Assembly: GCA_003224995.1 (NCBI GenBank)
Contig: QIAI01000271.1
Location: 3,109 to 10,147, forward strand
DNA: 7,039 nt
Direction: 5' to 3'
DNA from: Acidobacteriota bacterium
GTDB lineage: Bacteria > Acidobacteriota > Terriglobia > Terriglobales > Acidobacteriaceae
Position 1 is the stretch's first letter, and every line of letters begins with the position of its first letter. Of this stretch, positions 1 through 6,641 are shown piece after piece. Position numbers and translations under genes: made by a program. A model generated the notes under the pieces. The model was not told where the DNA came from, made no database searches, and saw nothing but the letters and a program-made list of their open reading frames with translations.

Positions 1-390
1 AGTCTCTAATGTGATGCTTTCGCGTAAAAGACACGTTGCACAGGAAGGGCCAAATCCGAGCCCTAAGTGAATCACCGTACGTCAGCAAACGAGCGAAAAC
101 GTGCCGTCCGCGAGACGATCAAGGTCGTCCCCGTGCCACGACGGCCCGCATAGGGACCGGTGCTAATGGCAGTAAATCTTGGATAGATGTGGACATGAAG
201 CAAAGGAAGATTTTTTCACTTTATACAAAACGAACTTAGCGCGAAAGAATTGCGCGCGGGGTAGTTGAAATTTCACTCCTTCCAGAAAAAGTGTGCGCTG
301 AGCGGAATATTTCCTTACATACCCACATCGAGCTTTTGGCAGCATGCTTGCACGTTCTTTCTTCTAATCATCATTCCTGGGGAGCTCTTG
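1..390. other. Upstream region without a recognisable gene
   Basis: I see no convincing coding region here. The short open frames on both strands have no recognisable motif and no good ribosome binding site. The left part (about 60-150) is GC-rich with small competing inverted repeats (GACGA 114-118 with TCGTC 125-129; GTCGT 124-128 with ACGAC 138-142). The part from about 200 is AT-richer and includes a 5-bp inverted repeat GCGCG/CGCGC (239-243 and 253-257). The AT-rich stretch probably holds the promoter of the small gene at 391, but no convincing -35/-10 pair could be fixed. Confidence 0.5.
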
Positions 391-561
391 ATGCGAAATT
401 ACTATGATCCGCAGACCGCTCTTACTTTTCTTCTGGCTGGAATCGGAGTGGGCACTGTTCTCACTTTGATCTTGAGCCCCCGCGTGAGGTCGCCGCAAAC
501 GATTTCAGGGATGCGCAGCGAAGGACGGCGTCCGGAAGAGCGTCCCGTCCGTGCCGTATAA
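391..561 (+). CDS. Small YtxH-like membrane-anchored protein
   Basis: A 56-residue protein. Residues 10-28 form one hydrophobic, glycine-spaced segment (LTFLLAGIGVGTVLTLILSP) followed directly by Pro and Arg and a short charged tail. This is the layout of YtxH-type proteins: one N-terminal membrane helix with small-residue spacing, then a proline and basic boundary, then a cytoplasmic tail. The tail here is much shorter than the usual YtxH coiled coil, so the family name is tentative. I chose the ATG at 391 because GGGGAG (379-384) lies 6 bases upstream. An in-frame TTG at 265 would add 42 residues but has no comparable ribosome site. The function is unknown; a membrane or stress-related role is only what is usually supposed for the family. 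It ends 101 bases before uvrA and may have its own promoter. Confidence 0.65.
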   Translation: MRNYYDPQTALTFLLAGIGVGTVLTLILSPRVRSPQTISGMRSEGRRPEERPVRAV

Positions 562-595
562 TAGAGAGATTGCGTAGGCTCGCTGGCCCATTCTG

Positions 596-653
596 GGGAC
601 CCGGATGTTAGTGTCGGCCGGGAAAGGCCCGCAGCCGAACCTGCGGCGGTCCC
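596..653 (+). other. GC-rich structured leader upstream of uvrA
   Basis: GGGACC (596-601) can pair with GGTCCC (648-653), enclosing a GC-rich stretch. Inside it, TCGG (614-617) can pair with CCGA (635-638), with CC/GG (618-619, 626-627) stacked inside. Alternatively CCGCAG (629-634) can pair with CTGCGG (641-646). The two inner options overlap and exclude each other. The block ends 9 bases before the uvrA ATG at 663, and no clear Shine-Dalgarno sequence is visible there. There is no T-tract, so it is not a typical intrinsic terminator. It could be an mRNA leader structure or part of a small RNA; the pairing is seen by eye and the role is inferred. Confidence 0.3.
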
Positions 654-662
654 TATTTACAG

Positions 663-722
663 ATGTCCATTGACAGCATCGTTGTCCGCGGCGCTCGCGT
701 CCACAACCTGAAGAACATTGAT
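663..722 (+). pseudogene. uvrA: Detached N-terminal coding piece of uvrA
   Basis: From the ATG at 663 this reads MSIDSIVVRGARVHNLKNID, the canonical start of UvrA (compare RGARTHNLKNI in E. coli). The frame then leaves UvrA-like sequence at once, while the expected continuation AEGQRRYVESLSAYARQF resumes in another frame from about 724. In E. coli UvrA, 28 residues lie between the matching Asn-18 and Ala-47. By that spacing about 83 bases are missing, which is not a multiple of three. The lost segment is the one that normally contains the first Walker A loop (GxSGSGKSS). No stop or frame break precedes the junction, so this is the true gene start rather than a chance match. It may be a real deletion or an assembly error. 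Confidence 0.85.
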
Positions 723-3510
723 CGCGGAAGGCCAGCGTCGCTACGTAGAGTCGCTCTCCGCCTATGCGCGACAGTTTCTGGAGCGCATCGAGAAACCCGA
801 CGCCGATGTGATTGACGGAATCGCGCCCGCAGTTGCCATCCGTCAGAAGAACTCCACGCGCAATCCCCGCTCGACCGTCGCGACAGCCACCGAAATCTAC
901 GACTATATGCGGTTGCTGTTCGCCCGCGTGGGACGAACCTATTGCTTGAAGTGCGGCCAGGAAGTGAAGAAGGACACGGTGGATGAGGTCGCGGACGTCA
1001 TCGTCGGGATGAAGGAAGACACTCGGCTGCAGGTCCTGTTTCCACTCCAAACAAGTTCCAGCCGACCTGCGCCAGCCGAGAAAAAAAGCGGCCGCCGCAA
1101 AAAAGCATCGGCAGAAGCGTCCCATCTCCCTTCCGACCTGTTGAAGAGCCGGCTGCTCGATCTGCGCACACGCGGGTTCAATCGTCTCTATCAGAATGGG
1201 CAAATTTTCGAGTTCTCGACACCGGAGTCGCTGCTGGACGTCGATTTCGGCGCTCCCGTCTTCCTGCTCGCCGACCGGCTGGTAGTCACGGCCGATGCGC
1301 GCCCCCGGATTGTGGATGCCATAGAGACGGCTTATCGCGAATCCGGCGAGGTGATCTTCGAGAGCGCTGCGTGCGAATCGGAAACACCAGAACAGTTTCG
1401 CTTCACGCAGCGTTTCGAATGCAAACGCGACCACATCCGCTACGAAGAACCCGAGCCCATTCTGTTCTCGTTCAACAATCCCTATGGGGCCTGTCCCCGT
1501 TGCCAGGGCTTTGGCAATACTATCGACTTTGATTTGGATCTGGTGATTCCGGACAAATCGAAGACGCTGAACGAGGGCGCCATCGAACCCTGGACTAAGC
1601 CGAAATACCGGCCGCTGTTCACGGAGCTGAAACGCTTTGCCAAGCAGGTAAAAATTTCGGTTGACGTGCCGTGGTCCGAACTCGAGCCCGAGCACCAGAA
1701 GCTGATCGTGGAGGGAGAAGGAAAGTTCCCGGGTGTCCGCGGCTTCTTCGCCCACCTTGAGCGCAAGAAATACAAGCTGCACGTGCGCGTGTTCCTGAGC
1801 CGCTATCGCGGTTACTCGATGTGTACCACTTGCGGGGGGGCTCGTTTGCGCCCTGAAGCGCAGCAGGTCAAGATCAACGATCGCAACATCTGCCAAGTCT
1901 GCAGCATGACCGTCGAGCAGGCTTCCGACTTTTTCCAGTCGCTCGATTTGCGCCCGCAAGAGGCGGCGGTGGCGGATAGGTTGCTGGTCGAGATTCGCGA
2001 GCGCTTGCGCTTTCTGAACGATGTCGGCCTCGAATATCTCACACTGGACCGGCTGGCTTCGACTCTCTCCGGCGGGGAGGCTCAGCGCATTCAGCTGGCG
2101 ACGTCTCTAGGCTCTCGACTAGTCGGAACACTGTACGTTCTGGATGAGCCCTCGATTGGATTGCACTCGCGAGATACGCATCGGCTGATTCGAATCCTTC
2201 ACAACCTGCGCGATCTGGGGAACACGATCCTGGTGGTAGAGCATGATCCCGACATCATGAAGGCTTCCGACCGCATTCTGGACCTCGGGCCCGGGGCGGG
2301 AGAAAATGGCGGCAGGGTGATTGCGACCGGGACCTTCGCCGAGATCAAGAAGAATTCTGCCTCGTTGACCGGGCGTTACCTGGCAGAAGAGCTGCGCATC
2401 CAGTTGCCTAGCAATCGCCGCAAGCCCGGAACGCAGCAGATCGAGATTCGTGGAGCTCGCGCCCACAACCTGAAGAGTATCGATCTCAACATTCCGCTGG
2501 GCATGATCGTTGCCATCACCGGCGTTTCCGGGTCGGGCAAGTCCAGCCTGCTGCACGATGTGCTTTATCAAGCATTGTGCGTAAATAAAAAGCAGGCCAA
2601 TGGTACGCCGCCTGCGGCTCCGCTTTGGGATAGCGTGGACGGCTCCGAGTATCTCGATGAAGTGGTGCTCGTCGATCAGTCGCCTATCGGCCGCACGCCA
2701 CGCTCGAATCCGGTCACTTACATCAAAGCCTTCGACGGGATCCGTGACCTGTTTGCGTCGCTTCCCGAGTCGCAGAAGCGGGGCTTTTCCGCCGGACACT
2801 TTTCCTTCAACATTCCCGGCGGTCGCTGCGAAACCTGCCAGGGCGATGGCACGGTTACGGTAGAGATGCAGTTTCTGGCGGATGTCGAATTGATTTGCGA
2901 GGAGTGCAAAGGAACGCGCTACAAGCCGCAAGTGCTCGACATTCGTTATCACCAAAAAAACATCCATGAAGTCCTGAACCTGACCGTAAAAGAAGCGCTG
3001 AAGTTTTTCGCCGAGGCACCCAAGATCACCGAAAAACTCCGGGTACTGGAAGAAGTTGGACTGGGTTATCTGCGCCTGGGGCAATCGGCTACTACACTTT
3101 CCGGTGGCGAAGCGCAGCGCATGAAGCTGGCCGCTCATCTGCAGCCCGGAGCTCGCGACATTGGGCGGCCCAGTGCATCCGGCTCGCCACAACGCAAACG
3201 CCGGGTACTTTATATCTTCGACGAACCCACAACGGGTCTGCATTTTGACGACGTCAGCAAACTACTTTCGGCTTTCCGCCGTCTAATCGATGCGGGAGGC
3301 TCGATTATCGTCATCGAGCATAATCTCGAAGTCATCAAGACGGCGGACTGGGTGATCGATCTTGGTCCCGAAGGCGGAGAGCGCGGTGGGTACGTGGTGG
3401 GCGCCGGAACTCCGGAGACGATTGCCAAGCTCCCCAACTCCTATACGGGCAAGTATCTGGCGGCGCTGCTGAACGGGAATGGAACTTCGGGTTCCAATGG
3501 CCACAAATAG
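718..3510 (+). CDS. uvrA: UvrA, excinuclease ABC subunit A, lacking its N-terminus
   Basis: UvrA is the damage-sensing ATPase of nucleotide excision repair; it dimerises, loads UvrB on damaged DNA and acts in the cytoplasm. The open frame gives 930 residues from a TTG at 718 that is merely the first possible start after the deletion; the intact gene would begin at 663 and encode about 975. Visible in order: EGQRRYVESLSAYARQF near the start; a Lys/Arg-rich insert at about 111-134; CPRC (259-262) and CTTC (369-372); ABC signature LSGGEAQR (450-457); Walker B LYVLDEP (472-478); the second, intact Walker A GVSGSGKSS (602-610); zinc module CETC (704-707) and CEEC (727-730); second signature LSGGEAQR (794-801); Walker B LYIFDEP (831-837). 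Only the first Walker A is absent. As written, the proximal ATP site cannot bind nucleotide normally, so the product is probably inactive. The rest of the frame is clean. The end overlaps the TPR gene by 14 bases. Confidence 0.93.
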   Translation: MIAEGQRRYVESLSAYARQFLERIEKPDADVIDGIAPAVAIRQKNSTRNPRSTVATATEIYDYMRLLFARVGRTYCLKCGQEVKKDTVDEVADVIVGMKEDTRLQVLFPLQTSSSRPAPAEKKSGRRKKASAEASHLPSDLLKSRLLDLRTRGFNRLYQNGQIFEFSTPESLLDVDFGAPVFLLADRLVVTADARPRIVDAIETAYRESGEVIFESAACESETPEQFRFTQRFECKRDHIRYEEPEPILFSFNNPYGACPRCQGFGNTIDFDLDLVIPDKSKTLNEGAIEPWTKPKYRPLFTELKRFAKQVKISVDVPWSELEPEHQKLIVEGEGKFPGVRGFFAHLERKKYKLHVRVFLSRYRGYSMCTTCGGARLRPEAQQVKINDRNICQVCSMTVEQASDFFQSLDLRPQEAAVADRLLVEIRERLRFLNDVGLEYLTLDRLASTLSGGEAQRIQLATSLGSRLVGTLYVLDEPSIGLHSRDTHRLIRILHNLRDLGNTILVVEHDPDIMKASDRILDLGPGAGENGGRVIATGTFAEIKKNSASLTGRYLAEELRIQLPSNRRKPGTQQIEIRGARAHNLKSIDLNIPLGMIVAITGVSGSGKSSLLHDVLYQALCVNKKQANGTPPAAPLWDSVDGSEYLDEVVLVDQSPIGRTPRSNPVTYIKAFDGIRDLFASLPESQKRGFSAGHFSFNIPGGRCETCQGDGTVTVEMQFLADVELICEECKGTRYKPQVLDIRYHQKNIHEVLNLTVKEALKFFAEAPKITEKLRVLEEVGLGYLRLGQSATTLSGGEAQRMKLAAHLQPGARDIGRPSASGSPQRKRRVLYIFDEPTTGLHFDDVSKLLSAFRRLIDAGGSIIVIEHNLEVIKTADWVIDLGPEGGERGGYVVGAGTPETIAKLPNSYTGKYLAALLNGNGTSGSNGHK

Positions 3511-4816
3511 GCAATTCCGGCGAAGTTTCTGCGCTCTGCTACTAATGGCGTCTTCCCTTTTCGCGCAAACCTCCAGCGGCAAGACGGTGCGCCATCATCG
3601 CGTGTCGGTCGAGGACCAATTGCAAACGGCCGAACTCGGGCAGGCTGAGTCGGCTATCGAAAAGAAAGACTACGCGACCGCCGAACCTCTACTGAAGAAG
3701 GTTGTGGCCGCGCAGCCCGCCAGCTACCAGGCATGGTTCGACCTCGGTTTCGTCTACAACGCGCTGGGCAGGATCGACGAATCGATCGCAGCCTACCGCA
3801 AGTCGGTGGCGGCCAAGCCTGACGTTTTCGAATCGAATCTGAATCTCGGCCTGATGCTGGCGAAAAATAAACAGCCAGGCGCCGAGGAGTTCCTCAAAGC
3901 CGCCACTCGACTCAAACCGGAGAGTCACGGAGATGAGGGTCACGCCCGGGCTTGGCTGAGTCTGGCTCGTGTACTCGAAGACGCAGACCCCGCTCAGGCG
4001 CTGGAAGCGTACCGGCAAGGCTCTGCCCTCTCGCCGAAAGATCCGGAGCCGCGGCTCGCGGCCGGTATGCTGCTCGAAAAGCAGGGCAAATTCGCGGATG
4101 CCGAGGAGCAATACAAGCAGGTGCTGACGCTGGATCCAGGTTCCCAAGATGCCCTGGTGGGGTTGGCCAACGTGTACATGCGCGGTCAGCGCTTTCCGGA
4201 CGCCGAAGAATACCTACGCAAGGTTGCCAGCCAGCGTCCCAATGAAGCCGCTCCCCACCTTCAACTCGGCCGCGTGTTGGCTGCGGACCAGAAATACAAC
4301 GACGCCATCGCCGAACTGCAGGCGGGGCTGAAGATCATGCCCGGCGATGTTTCAGCACAGCGTGACCTGGCGGATGTCTACCTGAACGCTGCAAAGTACG
4401 TGGAAGCCGAAACACTCTGCCGTTCCCTGCTATTGACGCACCCGCAAGATGCTGAGCTTCACCATCAGCTTGGCCGGGCCTTGTTGAAACAGAGGAAATT
4501 CTCGCAAGCCGAGCAAGAGTTTCTCGCCGCGGACAAGCTCAAACCGGACTGGGGCTTGGCTTATGGCGACCTCGCCGTCGCCGCTAACGAGGCACAACAC
4601 TACCCGCTGGCCATCCAAGCCTTGGACACGCGAGCCAAATACTTGCCCGAGATCCCGGTCGGCTATTTTTTGCGCGCTACAGCCTACGACCACCTGCGCG
4701 ATTATCATCAGGCGGCCGCCAACTACCACCTCTTCCTTCAAGTGGCTGACGGGAAGTATCCTGATCAGGAGTGGCAAGCACGGCATCGCTTGATCACGAT
4801 CGAACCCAAAAAATAA
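3497..4816 (+). CDS. Exported tetratricopeptide-repeat (TPR) protein
   Basis: A 439-residue protein. The start at 3497 gives a classic signal peptide: basic n-region (RQFRR), hydrophobic core FCALLLMASSLFA, and likely signal peptidase I cleavage after LFA at about residue 23, before QTSS. An ATG at 3479 would add six residues; neither start has a strong ribosome site, and both overlap the end of uvrA (14 or 32 bases), which suggests translational coupling. The mature part is almost entirely TPRs. I count about 11 consecutive 34-residue units with the usual W/L-G-Y-A-P spacing (for example AWFDLGFVYNALGRIDESIA and ALVGLANVYMRGQRFPDAEE). TPR superhelices are protein-binding scaffolds, so a periplasmic or outer-envelope assembly role is likely. 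No catalytic domain is visible. Its partners may be the two small exported proteins encoded next. Confidence 0.9.
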   Translation: MATNRQFRRSFCALLLMASSLFAQTSSGKTVRHHRVSVEDQLQTAELGQAESAIEKKDYATAEPLLKKVVAAQPASYQAWFDLGFVYNALGRIDESIAAYRKSVAAKPDVFESNLNLGLMLAKNKQPGAEEFLKAATRLKPESHGDEGHARAWLSLARVLEDADPAQALEAYRQGSALSPKDPEPRLAAGMLLEKQGKFADAEEQYKQVLTLDPGSQDALVGLANVYMRGQRFPDAEEYLRKVASQRPNEAAPHLQLGRVLAADQKYNDAIAELQAGLKIMPGDVSAQRDLADVYLNAAKYVEAETLCRSLLLTHPQDAELHHQLGRALLKQRKFSQAEQEFLAADKLKPDWGLAYGDLAVAANEAQHYPLAIQALDTRAKYLPEIPVGYFLRATAYDHLRDYHQAAANYHLFLQVADGKYPDQEWQARHRLITIEPKK

Positions 4817-4822
4817 ACACGC

Positions 4823-5266
4823 ATGCGAACCTGGTTCTCCATCCTCAGTCTCACATTGCTGGTAAGCGTCGTCTCGGCTGTTCCTCGCAAAGAGCTTACC
4901 TTGGAAGAATTGAAGGCCCGCGTGCCGCATGCCAAGCCTGACGAGCGCACCAATCTCTGCCTTCAAATCGCGGAACGCCAGGTCGAAGCCGCGGACAAGC
5001 TTTACGTTGACGGCAAGACGGAGGAAGCGGAGGCCGCCATTCACGACGTGGTCTCCTACGCGCAGCAGGCGGGCGAAGCCGCCGGGCAGACGGGTCATCG
5101 TCTGAAGAACGCAGAGATCGCCATGCGCAGGATGTCCCATCGTCTGAGCGATATAAAACGCACCCTGCCTTTCGACAACCAGTCACTGGTACAGTCCGCC
5201 ATCGATACGCTGGACAAAATGCGCACCGACTTACTGAGCCACATGTTTGGGAAAAATCCGAAATGA
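4823..5266 (+). CDS. Small exported helical protein, function unknown
   Basis: A 147-residue protein that starts 6 bases after the TPR gene stop and ends in an ATGA overlap with the next gene. The N-terminus is a signal peptide (MRTWFSILSLTLLVSVVSA) with probable cleavage after VSA at about residue 19 and no lipobox Cys. The mature part is rich in Glu, Ala, Lys and Arg with heptad-like spacing (QIAERQVEAADKLY, EEAEAAIHDVVSYAQQAGEA, RLKNAEIAMRRMSHRLSDIK), so it should be all-helical, perhaps a short bundle. No cysteine pair, metal site or enzyme motif is seen. I do not recognise the family. Gene order suggests co-expression and a shared envelope role with the TPR protein. No strong Shine-Dalgarno sequence precedes the ATG, consistent with coupling. 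Confidence 0.8.
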   Translation: MRTWFSILSLTLLVSVVSAVPRKELTLEELKARVPHAKPDERTNLCLQIAERQVEAADKLYVDGKTEEAEAAIHDVVSYAQQAGEAAGQTGHRLKNAEIAMRRMSHRLSDIKRTLPFDNQSLVQSAIDTLDKMRTDLLSHMFGKNPK

Positions 5267-5799
5267 AGAGTCTGCAGACGTTTCTCGGAATGATGGTATT
5301 GCTCTGCCTGGCGGTTCCGCTCCTTGCCCAGAAGCGGGATGATCCTCTTACCCAGGAAGAAGTCGATCAGCTACGCGATTCGGCGGTAGAGCCCGAGCCG
5401 CGAATGAAGCTCTACGTCGAATTCGCGCGCGCTCGACTGGTTAAGCTGGAGCAAATGCGATCCGATCCTAAAGTCACCGACCGCCCTCATCAGACGCACA
5501 ACATGCTGGAAGAGTTCCTTACGATCTATAACGAATTGAATGACAATCTGGATAACTTTGAGGGCCGCAAAGCGGATCTGCGAAAGGCGCTGAAGCATGT
5601 GGTCGAGGGCGATACCGAGTTCCAGGCCAAGTTGCGAGCCATCAAAAGCGATCCCCGCAGTGCGAAGGAAGAAGCCAAACAATACGAGTTCGTCTTGTCC
5701 AACGCGATTGAGACGGTCGACAGCGGCGCCGATGACCATCGCAAGCTGTTAGCGGAGCAGGATGAAATCTGGAAACACCGGAAAAAAGGCAAATCCTGA
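5263..5799 (+). CDS. Exported helix-rich protein, function unknown
   Basis: A 178-residue protein whose ATG overlaps the preceding stop as ATGA, a strong sign of translational coupling. A clear signal peptide (MKSLQTFLGMMVLLCLAVPLLA) is followed by QKRDD, with likely cleavage after LLA at about residue 22. The Cys in the hydrophobic core is not at a lipobox position. The mature part is highly charged and predicted helical (QTHNMLEEFLTIYNELNDNLDNFEGRK and on), ending in a basic tail KHRKKGKS. No known domain was recognised. It shares a layout with the preceding gene product (signal peptide, LTxEE near the mature start, then R-x3-L and long helices), so the two may be distant paralogues; that is inference. 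It is the last gene of the packed group, with a 114-base gap after it. Confidence 0.8.
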   Translation: MKSLQTFLGMMVLLCLAVPLLAQKRDDPLTQEEVDQLRDSAVEPEPRMKLYVEFARARLVKLEQMRSDPKVTDRPHQTHNMLEEFLTIYNELNDNLDNFEGRKADLRKALKHVVEGDTEFQAKLRAIKSDPRSAKEEAKQYEFVLSNAIETVDSGADDHRKLLAEQDEIWKHRKKGKS

Positions 5800-5913
5800 G
5801 TGAGTGGTTTGGCGGGCGTTCTGACCGCGATTTTGATGCAGCGGGTACCACTTGCGAAGGACTCAAATTCCACAGCATCCAATTGAGATTCTCCGTGCTA
5901 ACCTGTTTTCAAG
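5800..5913. promoter_or_regulatory. Gap with probable promoter of the SprT-like gene
   Basis: This non-coding stretch separates the uvrA-TPR group from the metalloprotease gene. It must contain the end of one transcript and probably the start of another, but I see no strong intrinsic terminator and no convincing -35/-10 pair at a suitable distance from the GTG at 5914. An imperfect inverted repeat CTCAAATT (5862-5869) and AATTGAG (5881-5887) with an 11-base loop and no T-tract is the only structure noted. Confidence 0.3.
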
Positions 5914-6606
5914 GTGAGAGACGGCATTCTCGCAATCTTCCAGGAAACATTTCTCGAACTCCGCCCCGGCGCATCGGTTCCTCCCCTGACCGTCGAATTC
6001 TTCGCCTACGCCAACGTGAACAACACCATTCGCCTGCGGGAAGGAAAACTTCACGTTCGCTTGTCCGACCTGTTGGAAGGCGCGCCCGAGCCGGTGCTGC
6101 GGGCCATTGCTCACATCCTGCTGGCGAAAATTTATCGAAGGCCGATTGAACGCGGCCATAGCACCCGCTATCGCAAGTACGTTCATAGTCGTGAAATTCG
6201 AAATAAAGCGCATTTGCTTCGCCAGGTGCGCGGGCGCAAGCAGATATCCTCGGCCCGGGGGCGCCACTATGACCTGGAAACAGTCTTCGAAGAGCTGAAC
6301 CTGCGCTTTTTCGGAGGCATGCAGGCTCGCCCGCAGATGACGTGGAGCCAGCGCCGCGCCCGCAACATCCTGGGGCACTACGATCCCGCCCACAACGCCA
6401 TTGTGGTCAGCCGGATCTTCGATCACCCCGCCGTTCCCCGCTATGCGGTGGAGTACATCGTGTATCACGAGATGCTGCATTTGCGGCCGAATTCCGCGCG
6501 GAAGAAAAGCGGTTTCCCCAGTTCGAAGCCGCGCAGCGATTTTTGCGGCGCCTGTAACCTGCTTCCTGTGATCGACATCACAAGAGCGCGTGATTTGATG
6601 CGTTGA
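5914..6606 (+). CDS. SprT-like zinc metalloprotease, frameshifted near its C-terminus
   Basis: A SprT-like zincin. The middle and C-terminal half fits the family: LETVFEELNLRFFGG, a stretch ending in LGHYDPAHNAIVVSR, then VEYIVYHEMLHL, where H185, E186 and H189 form the HExxH zinc and catalytic motif. The N-terminal 75 residues (NNTIRLREGKLHVRLSDLLEG and on) are an accessory region. The GTG at 5914 is the first start after an in-frame stop (5899-5901); its ribosome site is weak. After L190 the open frame turns into an unrelated Arg/Ser/Lys-rich tail ending at 6606. Another frame instead reads EFRAEEKRFPQFEAAQRFLR (6489 on) and stops at 6557, which is the C-terminus I expect for the family. 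A deletion at about 6484-6488 therefore removed a short segment that usually carries the third zinc ligand. As written the product is probably inactive. The exact family name is tentative and the substrate unknown. Confidence 0.8.
   Translation: MRDGILAIFQETFLELRPGASVPPLTVEFFAYANVNNTIRLREGKLHVRLSDLLEGAPEPVLRAIAHILLAKIYRRPIERGHSTRYRKYVHSREIRNKAHLLRQVRGRKQISSARGRHYDLETVFEELNLRFFGGMQARPQMTWSQRRARNILGHYDPAHNAIVVSRIFDHPAVPRYAVEYIVYHEMLHLRPNSARKKSGFPSSKPRSDFCGACNLLPVIDITRARDLMR
6567..6582. promoter_or_regulatory. CRP/FNR-family-type operator palindrome
   Basis: TGTGATCGACATCACA contains the perfect CRP half-sites TGTGA and TCACA separated by six bases. It lies after the original stop of the metalloprotease gene (6557) and upstream of the iron permease promoter. 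Its centre (about 6574.5) is roughly 64 bases before the inferred transcription start, close to the position of class I activator sites. The match is seen directly. That a CRP-family protein of this organism uses the same recognition sequence is inference. Confidence 0.5.
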
Positions 6607-6632
6607 CGGGTCGCAACGGCAACAGCTATCCT
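6603..6632 (+). promoter_or_regulatory. Probable sigma-70 type promoter for the iron permease gene
   Basis: TTGACG (6603-6608) matches the -35 consensus at five of six bases. TATCCT (6627-6632) matches the -10 consensus at four of six, with an 18-base spacer. Transcription would start near 6638-6640, directly at the left edge of the Fur-type operator. The order of CRP-like site, promoter, Fur box, ribosome site and gene supports the call. The -10 is only fair. Confidence 0.5.
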
Positions 6633-6641
6633 AGTAAAGTT

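Noticed and set aside
36..239. Plus-strand 67-codon open frame at the left end
   Set aside because: Starts with TTG, has no ribosome site, no hydrophobic or catalytic pattern, and unbalanced basic composition. Not supportable as a gene.
613..646. Bacterial SRP (4.5S) RNA, because of GGCCGGGAAAGGCCCGCAGC
   Set aside because: It only vaguely resembles the SRP core; the conserved GUCAGG and GGAAGGNAGCAGCC words are not matched, so no RNA family is called.
718..720. TTG as the authentic uvrA start
   Set aside because: A canonical UvrA N-terminus begins at ATG 663 and is interrupted by the deletion; the TTG straddles the junction and is only the first usable codon of the remaining frame.
505..1959. 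Long open frame of 484 codons on the minus strand
   Set aside because: It lies antisense to uvrA, shows no recognisable motif and is explained by the GC-biased codon use of the real gene.
2119..3243. Open frame of 374 codons on the minus strand
   Set aside because: Antisense to conserved UvrA motifs; composition is that of a shadow frame and no family was recognised.
4430..5140. Minus-strand open frame of 236 codons
   Set aside because: Covers the TPR gene end and the following signal-peptide gene, both with clear protein features on the plus strand.
5862..5887. Inverted repeat CTCAAATT/AATTGAG as terminator
   Set aside because: The stem is short, AT-rich, contains a bulge and is not followed by a T-tract.
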